Origin: Prevotella sp.
Lineage (GTDB): Bacteria; Bacteroidota; Bacteroidia; Bacteroidales; Bacteroidaceae
Length of the DNA: 49,235 bases
NCBI GenBank assembly: GCA_017475265.1
Contig: JAFVFY010000049.1
Location: forward strand, 1 to 49,235
Direction: 5' to 3'
This document shows positions 33,308-42,023 of this stretch, in pieces. Numbering within the stretch: the first letter of the stretch is position 1; every line of letters starts with the position of its first letter. The notes under the pieces were generated by a model that was not told the DNA's origin, did not search any database, and saw only the letters and a program-made list of their open reading frames with translations. The translations under genes were made by a program, and so were the position numbers.

Positions 33308-33973
33308 ATGAATGTACAGATAGAAGAGTCGTGGAAACGACAACTAGAGGGCGAGTTCTCGAAGCCCTATTTTGCGCAGCTGACCGAAGCCGTGCGCCAG
33401 GAGTACCAGACCGTGCGCTGCTATCCCCCGGCGCGCCTCATCTTCAATGCCTTCAACCTCTGTCCCTTCGACCAGGTGAAGGTGGTCATCATCGGCCAGG
33501 ACCCCTACCATGAGCCGGGTCAGGCTCACGGACTGAGCTTCTCTGTGCTGCCCGGCGTGCCTTTCCCCCCGTCGTTGCAGAACATCTTCCGCGAGATTTC
33601 CGACGACCTGGGCACTCCCATGCCTCAGGACGGCGACCTCACACGATGGGCCAATCAGGGTGTGCTGCTGCTCAACGCCACGCTCACCGTGCGTGCCCAT
33701 CTGGCCAACAGCCACTCGCGCCTGGGCTGGCAGAACTTCACCGACGCAGCCATCCAGGCACTGGCACGCAGCCGCAGCCACCTAGTGTATATGCTCTGGG
33801 GAGGCTATGCCCGCAGCAAGGCCTACATGATCAACCGACAGGAGAACCTCGTACTCGAGAGTGTCCATCCCTCGCCCCTCTCTGCCAACCGTGGCGGATG
33901 GTTCGGCCAGCACCAGTTCTCGCGCTGCAATGAATACCTCGTGCAGAACGGGCTGGAACCCATTCAGTGGTAA
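33308..33973 (+). CDS. ung: Uracil-DNA glycosylase
   Basis: A 221-residue family 1 UDG that removes uracil from DNA. Catalytic motifs are VIIGQDPYHEPGQAHGLSFS (water-activating Asp) and ESVHPSPLSANRG (His loop), with LLLNATLTVR between them and the FGQHQFSRCNEYL end. Length is normal. No clear promoter of the TTTG/TAnnTTTG type is seen just upstream, so it may be read through from the tRNA-Leu region. Confidence 0.97.
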   Translation: MNVQIEESWKRQLEGEFSKPYFAQLTEAVRQEYQTVRCYPPARLIFNAFNLCPFDQVKVVIIGQDPYHEPGQAHGLSFSVLPGVPFPPSLQNIFREISDDLGTPMPQDGDLTRWANQGVLLLNATLTVRAHLANSHSRLGWQNFTDAAIQALARSRSHLVYMLWGGYARSKAYMINRQENLVLESVHPSPLSANRGGWFGQHQFSRCNEYLVQNGLEPIQW

Positions 33974-34044
33974 ACAAATGCTAACTGCGGGTGGCAAATA
34001 GGGTGCAGAATCACTGTTTTTGAACAGTTTAACAAAAAATAATG

Positions 34045-34058
34045 TTGTGCGCGCACAA
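34045..34058. promoter_or_regulatory. 14-bp perfect palindrome upstream of pckA, candidate operator
   Basis: TTGTGCGCGCACAA is a perfect palindrome 40 bp before the pckA -7 element. Its TGTGCG/CGCACA halves resemble, but do not equal, CRP-type half-sites. Confidence 0.45.
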
Positions 34059-34097
34059 ATATTCTTAATTCGTAAGTCGTAAATCGTAAATTATTAG

Positions 34098-34105
34098 TAC
34101 CTTTG
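34098..34105 (+). promoter_or_regulatory. -7 element of pckA
   Basis: TACCTTTG matches TAnnTTTG, 46 bp before the start codon. No TTTG lies at the usual -33 distance, so an activator may be needed; the palindrome at 34045 is suitably placed. Confidence 0.6.
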
Positions 34106-34150
34106 CACCCGAAAAAACAACAAACACCAAATAATAATCAATAAACAACA

Positions 34151-35764
34151 ATGGCAAAGTTAGATTTGACACAGTATGGCATCACCGGTAGCACCGTGAT
34201 TGCCCACAATCCGTCGTATGAGTACCTCTATGAGGAGGAAACCAAGCAGGGCCTGACCGGCTTTGACAAGGGCGTGAACACTGAGCTGAACGCCGTGAAC
34301 GTGATGACCGGCATCTACACCGGCCGCTCGCCTAAGGACAAGTACATCGTTCGCGATGCACAGAGCGAGGACAAGGTGTGGTGGACCACCGACGAGTACA
34401 AGAACGACAACCACCCCATGAGCGAGGAGGTATGGGCCAAGGTGAAGGAGATTGCCATCAAGGAGCTGTGCAACAAGAATCTGTATGTGATGGACGCTTT
34501 CTGCGGTGCCAACGAGGCTACCCGTCTGCGCGTCCGCTTCATCGTCGAGGTGGCCTGGCAGGCTCACTTCGTGAAGAACATGTTCATCCAGCCCACCGCT
34601 GAGGAGTTGGAGAACTTTGAGCCGAACTTCGTCATCTACAACGCCTCGAAGGCTAAGGTGGAGAACTACAAGGAGCTGGGCCTGAACAGCGAGACCTGCG
34701 TGGCCTTCAACACCTCGACCCGCGAGCAGTGCATCATCAACACCTGGTACGGTGGTGAGATGAAGAAGGGTATGTTCTCGATGATGAACTACTATCTGCC
34801 CCTGCAGGGCATCGCTTCGATGCACTGCTCGGCCAACACCGACATGGAGGGTAAGAACACCGCCATCTTCTTCGGTCTCTCCGGCACCGGTAAGACCACC
34901 CTTTCCACCGACCCGAAGCGTCTGCTTATCGGCGACGACGAGCACGGTTGGGACGACGAGGGCGTGTTCAACTTCGAGGGCGGCTGCTATGCCAAGGTCA
35001 TCAACCTCGACAAGGAGAGCGAGCCCGACATCTACAACGCCATCCGCCGCGACGCCCTGTTGGAGAACGTGACTGTTGACGAGAACGGCAAGATCGACTT
35101 CGCCGACAAGAGCGTGACCGAGAACACCCGCGTCAGCTATCCCATCAACCACATTGAGAAGATTGCCCAGAAGGTGAACCAGAAGAGCGCCGGCCCCGAG
35201 GCCAAGAACGTTATCTTCCTCAGCGCCGATGCCTTCGGCGTGCTGCCTCCCGTGAGCATCCTCACCCCCGAGCAGACAAAGTACTACTTCCTCTCTGGCT
35301 TCACCGCAAAGTTAGCTGGTACAGAGCGCGGCATCACCGAGCCTACTCCCACCTTCAGTGCTTGCTTCGGCCAGGCATTCCTCGAGCTGCATCCCACAAA
35401 GTATGCCGAGGAGTTGGTGAAGCGCATGGAGAAGAGCGGTGCCAAGGCTTATCTGGTAAACACCGGCTGGAACGGCACTGGCAAGCGTATCAGCATCAAG
35501 GACACCCGTGGTATCATCGACGCCATCCTGGGCGGTGACATCCTGAACGCTCCCACGAAGAAGATTCCTTACTTCGACTTCGAGGTTCCCACACAGCTCA
35601 ACGGCGTGGCATGGGGTATCCTCGATCCCCGCGACACCTATCAGAACCGCGACGAGTGGGAGGAGAAGGCCAAGGATCTCGCCGGACGCTTCATCAAGAA
35701 CTTCAAGAAGTACGAGGGCAACGAGGCCGGCAAGGCACTCGTAGCCGCTGGTCCGAAACTCTAA
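34151..35764 (+). CDS. pckA: ATP-dependent phosphoenolpyruvate carboxykinase
   Basis: A 537-residue enzyme that interconverts oxaloacetate and phosphoenolpyruvate. In Bacteroidales it often fixes CO2 toward succinate. Motifs are [13 protein letters not shown], the P-loop [18 protein letters not shown], the metal-binding [20 protein letters not shown], and the adenine-binding [17 protein letters not shown]. Codon use is strongly biased (AAC, AAG, GGC), as expected for a highly expressed gene. It has its own promoter and terminator. Confidence 0.97.
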   Translation: MAKLDLTQYGITGSTVIAHNPSYEYLYEEETKQGLTGFDKGVNTELNAVNVMTGIYTGRSPKDKYIVRDAQSEDKVWWTTDEYKNDNHPMSEEVWAKVKEIAIKELCNKNLYVMDAFCGANEATRLRVRFIVEVAWQAHFVKNMFIQPTAEELENFEPNFVIYNASKAKVENYKELGLNSETCVAFNTSTREQCIINTWYGGEMKKGMFSMMNYYLPLQGIASMHCSANTDMEGKNTAIFFGLSGTGKTTLSTDPKRLLIGDDEHGWDDEGVFNFEGGCYAKVINLDKESEPDIYNAIRRDALLENVTVDENGKIDFADKSVTENTRVSYPINHIEKIAQKVNQKSAGPEAKNVIFLSADAFGVLPPVSILTPEQTKYYFLSGFTAKLAGTERGITEPTPTFSACFGQAFLELHPTKYAEELVKRMEKSGAKAYLVNTGWNGTGKRISIKDTRGIIDAILGGDILNAPTKKIPYFDFEVPTQLNGVAWGILDPRDTYQNRDEWEEKAKDLAGRFIKNFKKYEGNEAGKALVAAGPKL

Positions 35765-35786
35765 GATTTTAGGCGAACATAATTTT

Positions 35787-35822
35787 CGGCCAAAGTGTCA
35801 CCGCACTTTGGCCGATTCTTTA
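35787..35822 (+). terminator. Terminator of pckA
   Basis: A perfect 11-bp stem CGGCCAAAGTG / CACTTTGGCCG around a 6-base loop, followed by ATTCTTTA, 23 bp after the stop. Confidence 0.8.
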
Positions 35823-35862
35823 TGAACTGTTTTTTAATTTGTTTACAAATTTGTTTTCTATA

Positions 35863-36041
35863 AACAACGAATTACACGAATTACACGAATTGACACGAAT
35901 TGATTTTAAATTATTCGAATTGCTGCGCCAGAGGAAATTCGTGAAATCAATAATAATTCGTGTAATTCATGTAATTCGTGTCAATTCGTGTCAATTCGTG
36001 TCAATTCGTGTCAATTCGTGTAATTCGTGTAATTCGTTGTT
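35863..36041. repeat. Long inverted repeat with 10-bp tandem units (ACGAATT family)
   Basis: A perfect 41-bp inverted repeat (35863-35903 against 36001-36041) encloses about 97 bp. The right arm is extended inward by tandem TCAATTCGTG units (35981-36020). Both arms are made of CGAATTACA/CGAATTGACA units. No gene lies between 35765 and 36166; the frame at 35839-36060 is just repeat. Confidence 0.9.
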
Positions 36042-36104
36042 CATAAAAAGTCAATTGTAAAGTTTATTTAGTGTCAGTACCTTATTCCTAGTGATTCATA
36101 AAAC

Positions 36105-36144
36105 GTTCGTGGGACAGCACCTTTGAGAGTGCTGCCCCACGAAC
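36105..36144 (-). terminator. Terminator of rpsJ
   Basis: A 16-bp stem (GTTCGTGGGACAGCAC with GTGCTGCCCCACGAAC, one mismatch) followed on the minus strand by GTTTTATG, 22 bp after the rpsJ stop. Confidence 0.75.
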
Positions 36145-36166
36145 TGTATAAGGGTGTATAAAGATA

Positions 36167-36472
36167 CTAGACCTTGATTTCTACTTCCACGCCGCTGGGG
36201 AGTTCGAGCTTCATCAGGGCGTCGACGGTCTTGGCGGTCGAGCTGTAGATGTCGATGAGGCGCTTGTAGTCACTCAGCTGGAACTGCTCGCGTGACTTCT
36301 TGTTGACGAAGGTAGAGCGGTTGACAGTGTAGATACGCTTGTGGGTGGGCAGGGGGATAGGACCGCTGATGATAGCACCCGTGGCCTTCACGGCCTTCAC
36401 GATTTTCTCGGCTGACTTGTCGACCAATTTGTGATCATAGCTCTTCAGCTTAATACGAATTTTCTGACTCAT
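36167..36472 (-). CDS. rpsJ: 30S ribosomal protein S10
   Basis: A 101-residue S10 with the full family sequence: [37 protein letters not shown] and [15 protein letters not shown]. It sits in the small-subunit head and can also take part in transcription antitermination. It is odd in position. It is usually the first gene of the S10 operon, before rplC, but here it stands alone with its own promoter and terminator. Codon use is that of a normal ribosomal gene. Confidence 0.97.
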   Translation of the reverse strand: MSQKIRIKLKSYDHKLVDKSAEKIVKAVKATGAIISGPIPLPTHKRIYTVNRSTFVNKKSREQFQLSDYKRLIDIYSSTAKTVDALMKLELPSGVEVEIKV

Positions 36473-36566
36473 TGTTACTGTTAATTGTTTAATGTTTATT
36501 GTTATTATCTTGCTGCCGCTAAAGAGTCATTTGCTCAGCGACAGACGTTTTTCTGTTTTCGGACTG

Positions 36567-36598
36567 CAAAGGTACGCAGATTTCCTGACTTACGCAAC
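36567..36598 (-). promoter_or_regulatory. Promoter of rpsJ
   Basis: TACCTTTG (36574-36567) on the minus strand with GTTG (36598-36595) 20 bp upstream, about 95 bp before the start codon. The long leader may allow control. Confidence 0.6.
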
Positions 36599-36658
36599 TT
36601 CTATGGCTTTAGCCCAGTGATAATTAAATATTTTTAAGCATTTACGTTAGTCCTTCAT

Positions 36659-39600
36659 TCATTTGATCAAGACCTTGCGGTTGCCATTCACGTAAATGCC
36701 TTTCTTCGTGGGCTTGCCGCTCAGCCTGCGACCGTCAAGCGTATACCAGCCTTCTGATGGAACATTGAACATTGGACTATGAACATTTTCAATGCCATTG
36801 GACTTGTCATCGCCGAAGTTCAGGACAAAGGCGCGGACGGGACCATCGCCGTTGTTGGGCGCTGAAGCCCTTGCCTCGATGCCATTCAGCTGGAAGTATG
36901 CGCGCTGGGCACCGATGGAGGTACCACTCAAGGGATAGTACAGCGTGTTCCCTGCACCAATGAAGAGGATGCTCGGGTCGTCATCATTGTAGGTCAGCTT
37001 TTCGTAGGTGCCGCAGAAAGAGATGCTATAGCCGTCGTCCAGGTCGCAAACCTTGTCGCGAACGGTCTTGTCGATGGTCACGCCACTGAATACGGGGTCC
37101 TTGATGGTGCTGTTACTGTCGGCCCACTTAATGATATAAGGTGTACCCGCAGTGATTTCGGTGACAGCTCCTTCTCCAGTCTCTGGCGTGAAGTTCAGCG
37201 TCAGCGTGCCGCCGCTGAACGATGCCGTGCTCAGCGTGCGAATGTCGGCTCCCGCCAAGTCGCTGGCTGCTATCTGTTCTGCACTGAGCGCAAACGGCAA
37301 GGTCAGCGTGTTCCAAGCACCGTCCTTGTAGAGGGTGCGGCCAGCGAGGGTGACACAGACAGTCTGATTATCGTATGTCGTGATGACGCCTGCATTGCCT
37401 GTACCGCTATTATTCAGGGCAATCAACGGAATCAGCACTTCACGGTAAATCTGGGGTAGCGAACCAGTGGTGGAGCCTGAAGTGTAGCATGAGAACAGAG
37501 GGTTATTATTACTTGTGTTTGGATTATAACGAATGATCTTGTGTGTATTTTCTCCTTGGAAAGTAATGGTGGCACTGCCGTTACTGATGCTAATCGTTGC
37601 CTTGGCATTGTCATCGGCTTTAGTTTCTGTCTTCAGATAGTTGTTATTGTTGCTCGCTGCATAGAGATAACCATTACCCACATTAAACAGGTAATTATCG
37701 CCATCCTTCTCCAACGTGATAACCTGTGCATTGCTGCCAGAAGTCAGGGTATTATCAGTATTCTTGGTGACATCTACGGCGTCACGGTTGTTGGAGTTCT
37801 GTGCGCCCAGTGCCTTCGCAGTTGTTCCGTCTACGTATGCAATCAGTATCTTGTCTCCCGCTGCAAGCGTACTGGCATCTGTCACTAATGCGAAGTTTCC
37901 AGAGCCTACGGCAGAGGCATCTGAGACGGTAAGCGTGTAAGAAGCCAAGCTGCCGTTATAGCTGTCATTACCGGCGAAGGAGGCGGAGATAGTAGTGGTA
38001 CCTGCGGCAACAAGAGTGACCTCGCCAGTGCTGGAATCTACCGTTGCAACCTCTTCATCATTGCTACTATAAGTGACGGTCAGACCCGTTGGGTCGGTGG
38101 TCAGCGTAGGTTTGGTGAAGTCCATGCCGATAGTAGCCGTGGCCTCGGCGGGGCTGAAGCTCATCGTCACATCCTGCTTAAAGACAGGCTGCACATAGTT
38201 GTCGTAGCTGAACGCCGAGTTGGTCAAGCTGCCCCAGATATACTCCTCCAATCCTGGATAGTCGATAAACGGGTTGCGGTTGTTCTGTATGGCATAGACG
38301 GCGTTGTTGCGGTTAATTTCCTTCTCGCTCACGGGGTCGTTCTTTGCCCACTTCATCAGCATGTTCAGCTGCCATTCTGATAGGCCGGGATAAGGGTTAC
38401 CTTCAAGCACTTCCCTCACTTCGGTAAAACTATTATCATTGTACCAGTCGTGCAGTTTATCCTCGTAGCAAGTCACCATATAAAAAAAGGTACGTGCGAA
38501 GTCGCCCTTGTACTCATCAGCGGGTTCGAACACCTTGCCCGAATAGCCGGGATAGGTGCAGGCTCCGATCTTGCTGAAGTCATGGGCCGACTTATAATCT
38601 TCTCCGTTGGTCTCTCCGTAAGGATTGTTGTTGCGCCTCGTATTTATATTCGCGTCGACAGGATATATATGGTGGAGGTCGGTAAACATAGGCATTATTT
38701 CGCCGCCAAACCAGCTCTTGGGGAAGGAGTGCTCGCGGCTAAAGCCGCTACCCTCTGCAGTGTTGGCGTGAGAGCCGTTGACGGGGTCGTAGTCGGTGAC
38801 GTTTGAATACATATCCCATATCTTCCCGTCGCTGCGCACGTCGGTAGTCTGATAGGCCGTCCACAGGTCATCGTATCCTATCTCCCTGCGATTGTAGATG
38901 ATGCCGCACAATTCTGTCTTCAGAGCTGCTCCCATCTTGCCGTCAGCGCTTTTGTAATAGGGAACATCATAAGTGACTTTCACCTTCCTGATACGACGAT
39001 TACCACTTGTGCCGCTAATGGTGAACGTGACAGACGAGGCGCTACCCGTCCAAGTGCCATTGCTATAGGTTACTTCATCAGTGGTGATTTCATTGCTGCC
39101 ATCACTTGACCCGAAAGTGATTTCAATCTTTGCGATCTTCTTGGTGGTAGAAGCAATGGTCATGGTGTTACCTCCATACATACGGATGGCGGTTCCGTTG
39201 GTGTAATATTTTGGCGCGTTGCTTTTGTTGGAACCTTTGTCGAAGGTGACAGAACAACAAGTGCCGTCTACGCTTTCGACAGTTGTTTCGTTTTCATATC
39301 CCTGTGCGGTGAAGTCAATAGTCTCGTATAAGATTGCCGAGGCAGTGGTGGCAATGCCAGAAAGGATGACGGTCACGGTTTTAGCCCCTGCACTCTTCAG
39401 CGTGATGGTGCCCGCATAAGAGCCTGCTTTTGTGGGCGAGAAGGTGATGCCAACCGTTGCATCTTCCAGACTCTTTGAAATGGTGGTCGTACCAAGCGAG
39501 AACACATTGTTGGCATCAGTGAGCGTCAGGGTGATGTCCTGTGTCAGTCCTTCGGTGAGCACGGTAAGCTGCTTTGTCTCCGACGAACCGGTTACGGCGG

Positions 39601-41458
39601 AGAACGACAGGCTTTCGTCAGCCAAGATTAACGGATCTACGAATGTATATGTCGCAGTAGCGACGCCACTCTCTTCACCATCTTTCACTGCAATAGCCTT
39701 AACAGTGGTGGTAGTGGTAACCGTGAAGGGAGCAGTGTAGAGGGTGCTCGCCGTAGTAGGTTCGTTGCCGTTGGTGGTGTAGTAGATGGTTGCGCCTGTC
39801 TCAGCGGTAATAGTCACCGTAACAGTCTGGTCTTTGGCAAAACGTCCGCCTTCGGGCGAGAGGTTCGGCATATACACATTGCCGATTCCCTTGAAGTTGA
39901 ACGAAATGGTGCCGTCGCTGTTCTGCGTGATGTCCGTTATCGAGGAGTCAAGATAATAGGTGCCGTCAGAATTTGCGTTGTAGAGCGTGGCTGCCGGCTT
40001 GGAGTTCTTGCCGAAGGAGTTGACCGAGCCGTATGGGAACGGGTCGTTAGCCATGCCAGCCCTGGTATAAGATTTTTTGCCGTTGGATGTCAAATTATAC
40101 TGATACTCGTTGTCAGCGGCAATCCACGTCATGCGCTGGTGGGCGGGATCATCGTTGGGCTTGTTGTGAGACCATACATCCGCATCGTAGTCCACATGCA
40201 GGATGAGCAGACCCGCACCAGGCAGGTTGGTGTCCCACCCGGTCTTCTGACGGTTCTCTAATAGGTAGTATTCGTTGCTGTTACCCTTATTATAAATAAT
40301 GTAAGAGTTGCTGCCAGTGGTTTGCAAGGCAGCCATGTTGCTGATGGTCTGGGTGTACTTGAGTTCTATAGGCGTTTTCCACCCCGCCACCCAACGCTCG
40401 TAGCTGGTGTAGCCTGCCGGGCGGTAGCCATTGCCGTTGTACGAACCGCTATTCATTAAGTCCCAGTAGCCCATGCCCTGACCGCCGCTATAGTCGGTGT
40501 CGTAGAAATCGGGATAGCCGAGGCAGTGGCTGAACTCATGGCACATGGTGCCGATGCCTGCCGTTTCGCCCGTGCTTCCGTTCTGCTCGCCGCCGCAGGC
40601 GTAGGTTTTGATTTTTACATCGTCAAGTATCTGTATACCTTCACCATCACCATAGTAATTGGCAGAATAGAGGTCATACTCATGTGGCCAGATGGTGTCC
40701 TCAGCACCGCCGTCGGCCTCGCCCTTTCCGGCATAGACCACATAGACCTGGTCAACAAAGCCGTCATTGTCCCAATCGTAATTGGCAAAGTTCACATCGT
40801 TATCGGCCAACTTAACGGCCTCGATTACCATCTCTGCCGGATGTACATCGCTGCCGTTTGAATCGTTGGCTCCATAGTATGCGTAGTTCTTGCTTACGGT
40901 GTAAGGCCCTACGACGTCGAAGGTCAGGCGGAACTGCCCATCGCTCTGTGCATAGAAATAGTCGTACATCGAGCCTTTGAAGTTGCCCGAGTTGTAGTTC
41001 ACCGTATTGGCGAGATTATAGAAATCACTTTGCGTGGCGGTGAAAGCCTTGTCCTTGAAGTTCACCAGGATGATGATGCCTTTCTTCTCGCCGCTTATGT
41101 TCCCCACGCTTCCCACCTTTCGCGGGGCCAGGCGGCGGGCGCGCTGTTGGTTGGCGTTGCTGCGCCGCTCGTCGGCACTCTTCTTGGCTGCCTCCACGTC
41201 AAAGGCTTGGTAGACTGCGTCGCCGTCTTCGCTACCACCCTTAGCCCCTCTTTTCTGTTGGGAAACAGCCTGATAAGCCTTGCCGTCGTCGCCGAGCCAG
41301 TAGTGCAGGTACTCGTCACCTACGAGCATGGCGTTCACCGTGGAGCCATCGGTAATAGTTAATGTACGCGTGAACCCTGGCTTTGCCGGCACGGCAAATG
41401 CCACCATAGCAAAAAAGAAAAGCAGAACAAGCATCGTACTGCGCTGTCTGCCTTTCAT
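36659..41458 (-). CDS. Giant secreted M6-type metalloprotease fused to endonuclease I
   Basis: About 1600 residues. I prefer Met 41458 (MKGRQRS) because a signal peptide (TMLVLLFFFAMVAFA) follows. Residues about 130-530 are an M6/immune-inhibitor-A-like protease with zinc motif HEFSHCLGYPDFYD and a following YWDLMNSGSY. Next come a chitobiase-like C-terminal fold (GATIYYTTNGNEPT), a beta domain, and a full endonuclease I domain (about 840-1080) with FSREHSFPKSWFGG and TDLHHIYPVDANINTRR. After a Big_2-like domain the C-terminal module ends YTLDGRRLSGKPTKKGIYVN. It could digest protein and DNA outside the cell. It is preceded by a small peptide gene under the same promoter. Confidence 0.85.
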   Translation of the reverse strand: MKGRQRSTMLVLLFFFAMVAFAVPAKPGFTRTLTITDGSTVNAMLVGDEYLHYWLGDDGKAYQAVSQQKRGAKGGSEDGDAVYQAFDVEAAKKSADERRSNANQQRARRLAPRKVGSVGNISGEKKGIIILVNFKDKAFTATQSDFYNLANTVNYNSGNFKGSMYDYFYAQSDGQFRLTFDVVGPYTVSKNYAYYGANDSNGSDVHPAEMVIEAVKLADNDVNFANYDWDNDGFVDQVYVVYAGKGEADGGAEDTIWPHEYDLYSANYYGDGEGIQILDDVKIKTYACGGEQNGSTGETAGIGTMCHEFSHCLGYPDFYDTDYSGGQGMGYWDLMNSGSYNGNGYRPAGYTSYERWVAGWKTPIELKYTQTISNMAALQTTGSNSYIIYNKGNSNEYYLLENRQKTGWDTNLPGAGLLILHVDYDADVWSHNKPNDDPAHQRMTWIAADNEYQYNLTSNGKKSYTRAGMANDPFPYGSVNSFGKNSKPAATLYNANSDGTYYLDSSITDITQNSDGTISFNFKGIGNVYMPNLSPEGGRFAKDQTVTVTITAETGATIYYTTNGNEPTTASTLYTAPFTVTTTTTVKAIAVKDGEESGVATATYTFVDPLILADESLSFSAVTGSSETKQLTVLTEGLTQDITLTLTDANNVFSLGTTTISKSLEDATVGITFSPTKAGSYAGTITLKSAGAKTVTVILSGIATTASAILYETIDFTAQGYENETTVESVDGTCCSVTFDKGSNKSNAPKYYTNGTAIRMYGGNTMTIASTTKKIAKIEITFGSSDGSNEITTDEVTYSNGTWTGSASSVTFTISGTSGNRRIRKVKVTYDVPYYKSADGKMGAALKTELCGIIYNRREIGYDDLWTAYQTTDVRSDGKIWDMYSNVTDYDPVNGSHANTAEGSGFSREHSFPKSWFGGEIMPMFTDLHHIYPVDANINTRRNNNPYGETNGEDYKSAHDFSKIGACTYPGYSGKVFEPADEYKGDFARTFFYMVTCYEDKLHDWYNDNSFTEVREVLEGNPYPGLSEWQLNMLMKWAKNDPVSEKEINRNNAVYAIQNNRNPFIDYPGLEEYIWGSLTNSAFSYDNYVQPVFKQDVTMSFSPAEATATIGMDFTKPTLTTDPTGLTVTYSSNDEEVATVDSSTGEVTLVAAGTTTISASFAGNDSYNGSLASYTLTVSDASAVGSGNFALVTDASTLAAGDKILIAYVDGTTAKALGAQNSNNRDAVDVTKNTDNTLTSGSNAQVITLEKDGDNYLFNVGNGYLYAASNNNNYLKTETKADDNAKATISISNGSATITFQGENTHKIIRYNPNTSNNNPLFSCYTSGSTTGSLPQIYREVLIPLIALNNSGTGNAGVITTYDNQTVCVTLAGRTLYKDGAWNTLTLPFALSAEQIAASDLAGADIRTLSTASFSGGTLTLNFTPETGEGAVTEITAGTPYIIKWADSNSTIKDPVFSGVTIDKTVRDKVCDLDDGYSISFCGTYEKLTYNDDDPSILFIGAGNTLYYPLSGTSIGAQRAYFQLNGIEARASAPNNGDGPVRAFVLNFGDDKSNGIENVHSPMFNVPSEGWYTLDGRRLSGKPTKKGIYVNGNRKVLIK

Positions 41459-41503
41459 AATAAAAACCTTAAGCATGTCTCGCCTCCTGAATGGTGGTCG
41501 TTA

Positions 41504-41710
41504 TTACTCCTCCTCGTCCCAGCTGTCGAACTGGCGGCCACGGGCAGGTTCGTTACCGCCAGTAACAGCACCTCCATCAGCACCTGTAAGTCCGGCGTTG
41601 CCTCCAAGTTGCTTTACTGTGATTCCTTGACCGCTCGTACTACCCAGGAGTTGCTTACAGTGAAGATTAACGATGCGCAGCCGAGGCTGCTGATACATTT
41701 TCTTATTCAT
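41504..41710 (-). CDS. Small peptide gene upstream of the M6-nuclease gene
   Basis: I do not recognise a named family. The 68 residues begin MNKKMYQQPRLRIVNLHCKQ, continue with a Gly/Ala-rich stretch (GNAGLTGADGGAVTGG), and end in an acidic, aromatic tail FDSWDEEE. Bacteroidales genomes often carry such short proteins with a hydrophobic start, a low-complexity middle and a W-D/E tail next to secreted proteases. It has a strong promoter and shares a transcript with the large gene 46 bp downstream. Confidence 0.55.
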   Translation of the reverse strand: MNKKMYQQPRLRIVNLHCKQLLGSTSGQGITVKQLGGNAGLTGADGGAVTGGNEPARGRQFDSWDEEE

Positions 41711-41762
41711 GTCCTTATAAGTAATTAATGGTTTTCCAGTTTTTATTGTTGTAATTCGGGTG

Positions 41763-41794
41763 CAAAGTTACAAAATGTTGAGCGAACCGCCAAA
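41763..41794 (-). promoter_or_regulatory. Promoter of the peptide-protease operon
   Basis: TTTG (41794-41791) and TAACTTTG (41770-41763) on the minus strand, spacing 20 bp. The -33 box sits in the same CGTTTGGCGGTTC context as the promoter at 14,440. Confidence 0.8.
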
Positions 41795-41997
41795 CGATTT
41801 GCCCAATTTTTTTATTTTTTTTCTACTTTCTGGACACTATTATTCTAATTCTTTCATATTTCTTTCCAAAAGCAGCTAGTCCAGCCACCCCCATCAGTGT
41901 CATGAGAGTGTAGACAGTGCCAGCAGGCTGGAACCCATCGTAGTGTTAAAAAAGTGTGATTTTTACATCTAAGACCTTGCATTTGGAAAAAAAGCAT

Positions 41998-42005
41998 TAA
42001 TTTTG
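41998..42005 (+). promoter_or_regulatory. -7 element of the membrane regulator gene
   Basis: TAATTTTG, 18 bp before the chosen start. The nearest TTTG (41982-41985) is only 12 bp away and CTTG (41976-41979) is 18 bp away, so the -33 box is uncertain. Confidence 0.45.
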
Positions 42006-42023
42006 CGGTCGGAAAGGAAGATT

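Noticed and set aside
33344-33781. Antisense frame within ung, and many like it in secDF, pckA and the CUB-like gene
   Set aside because: These are long frames caused by codon bias of the real gene on the other strand.
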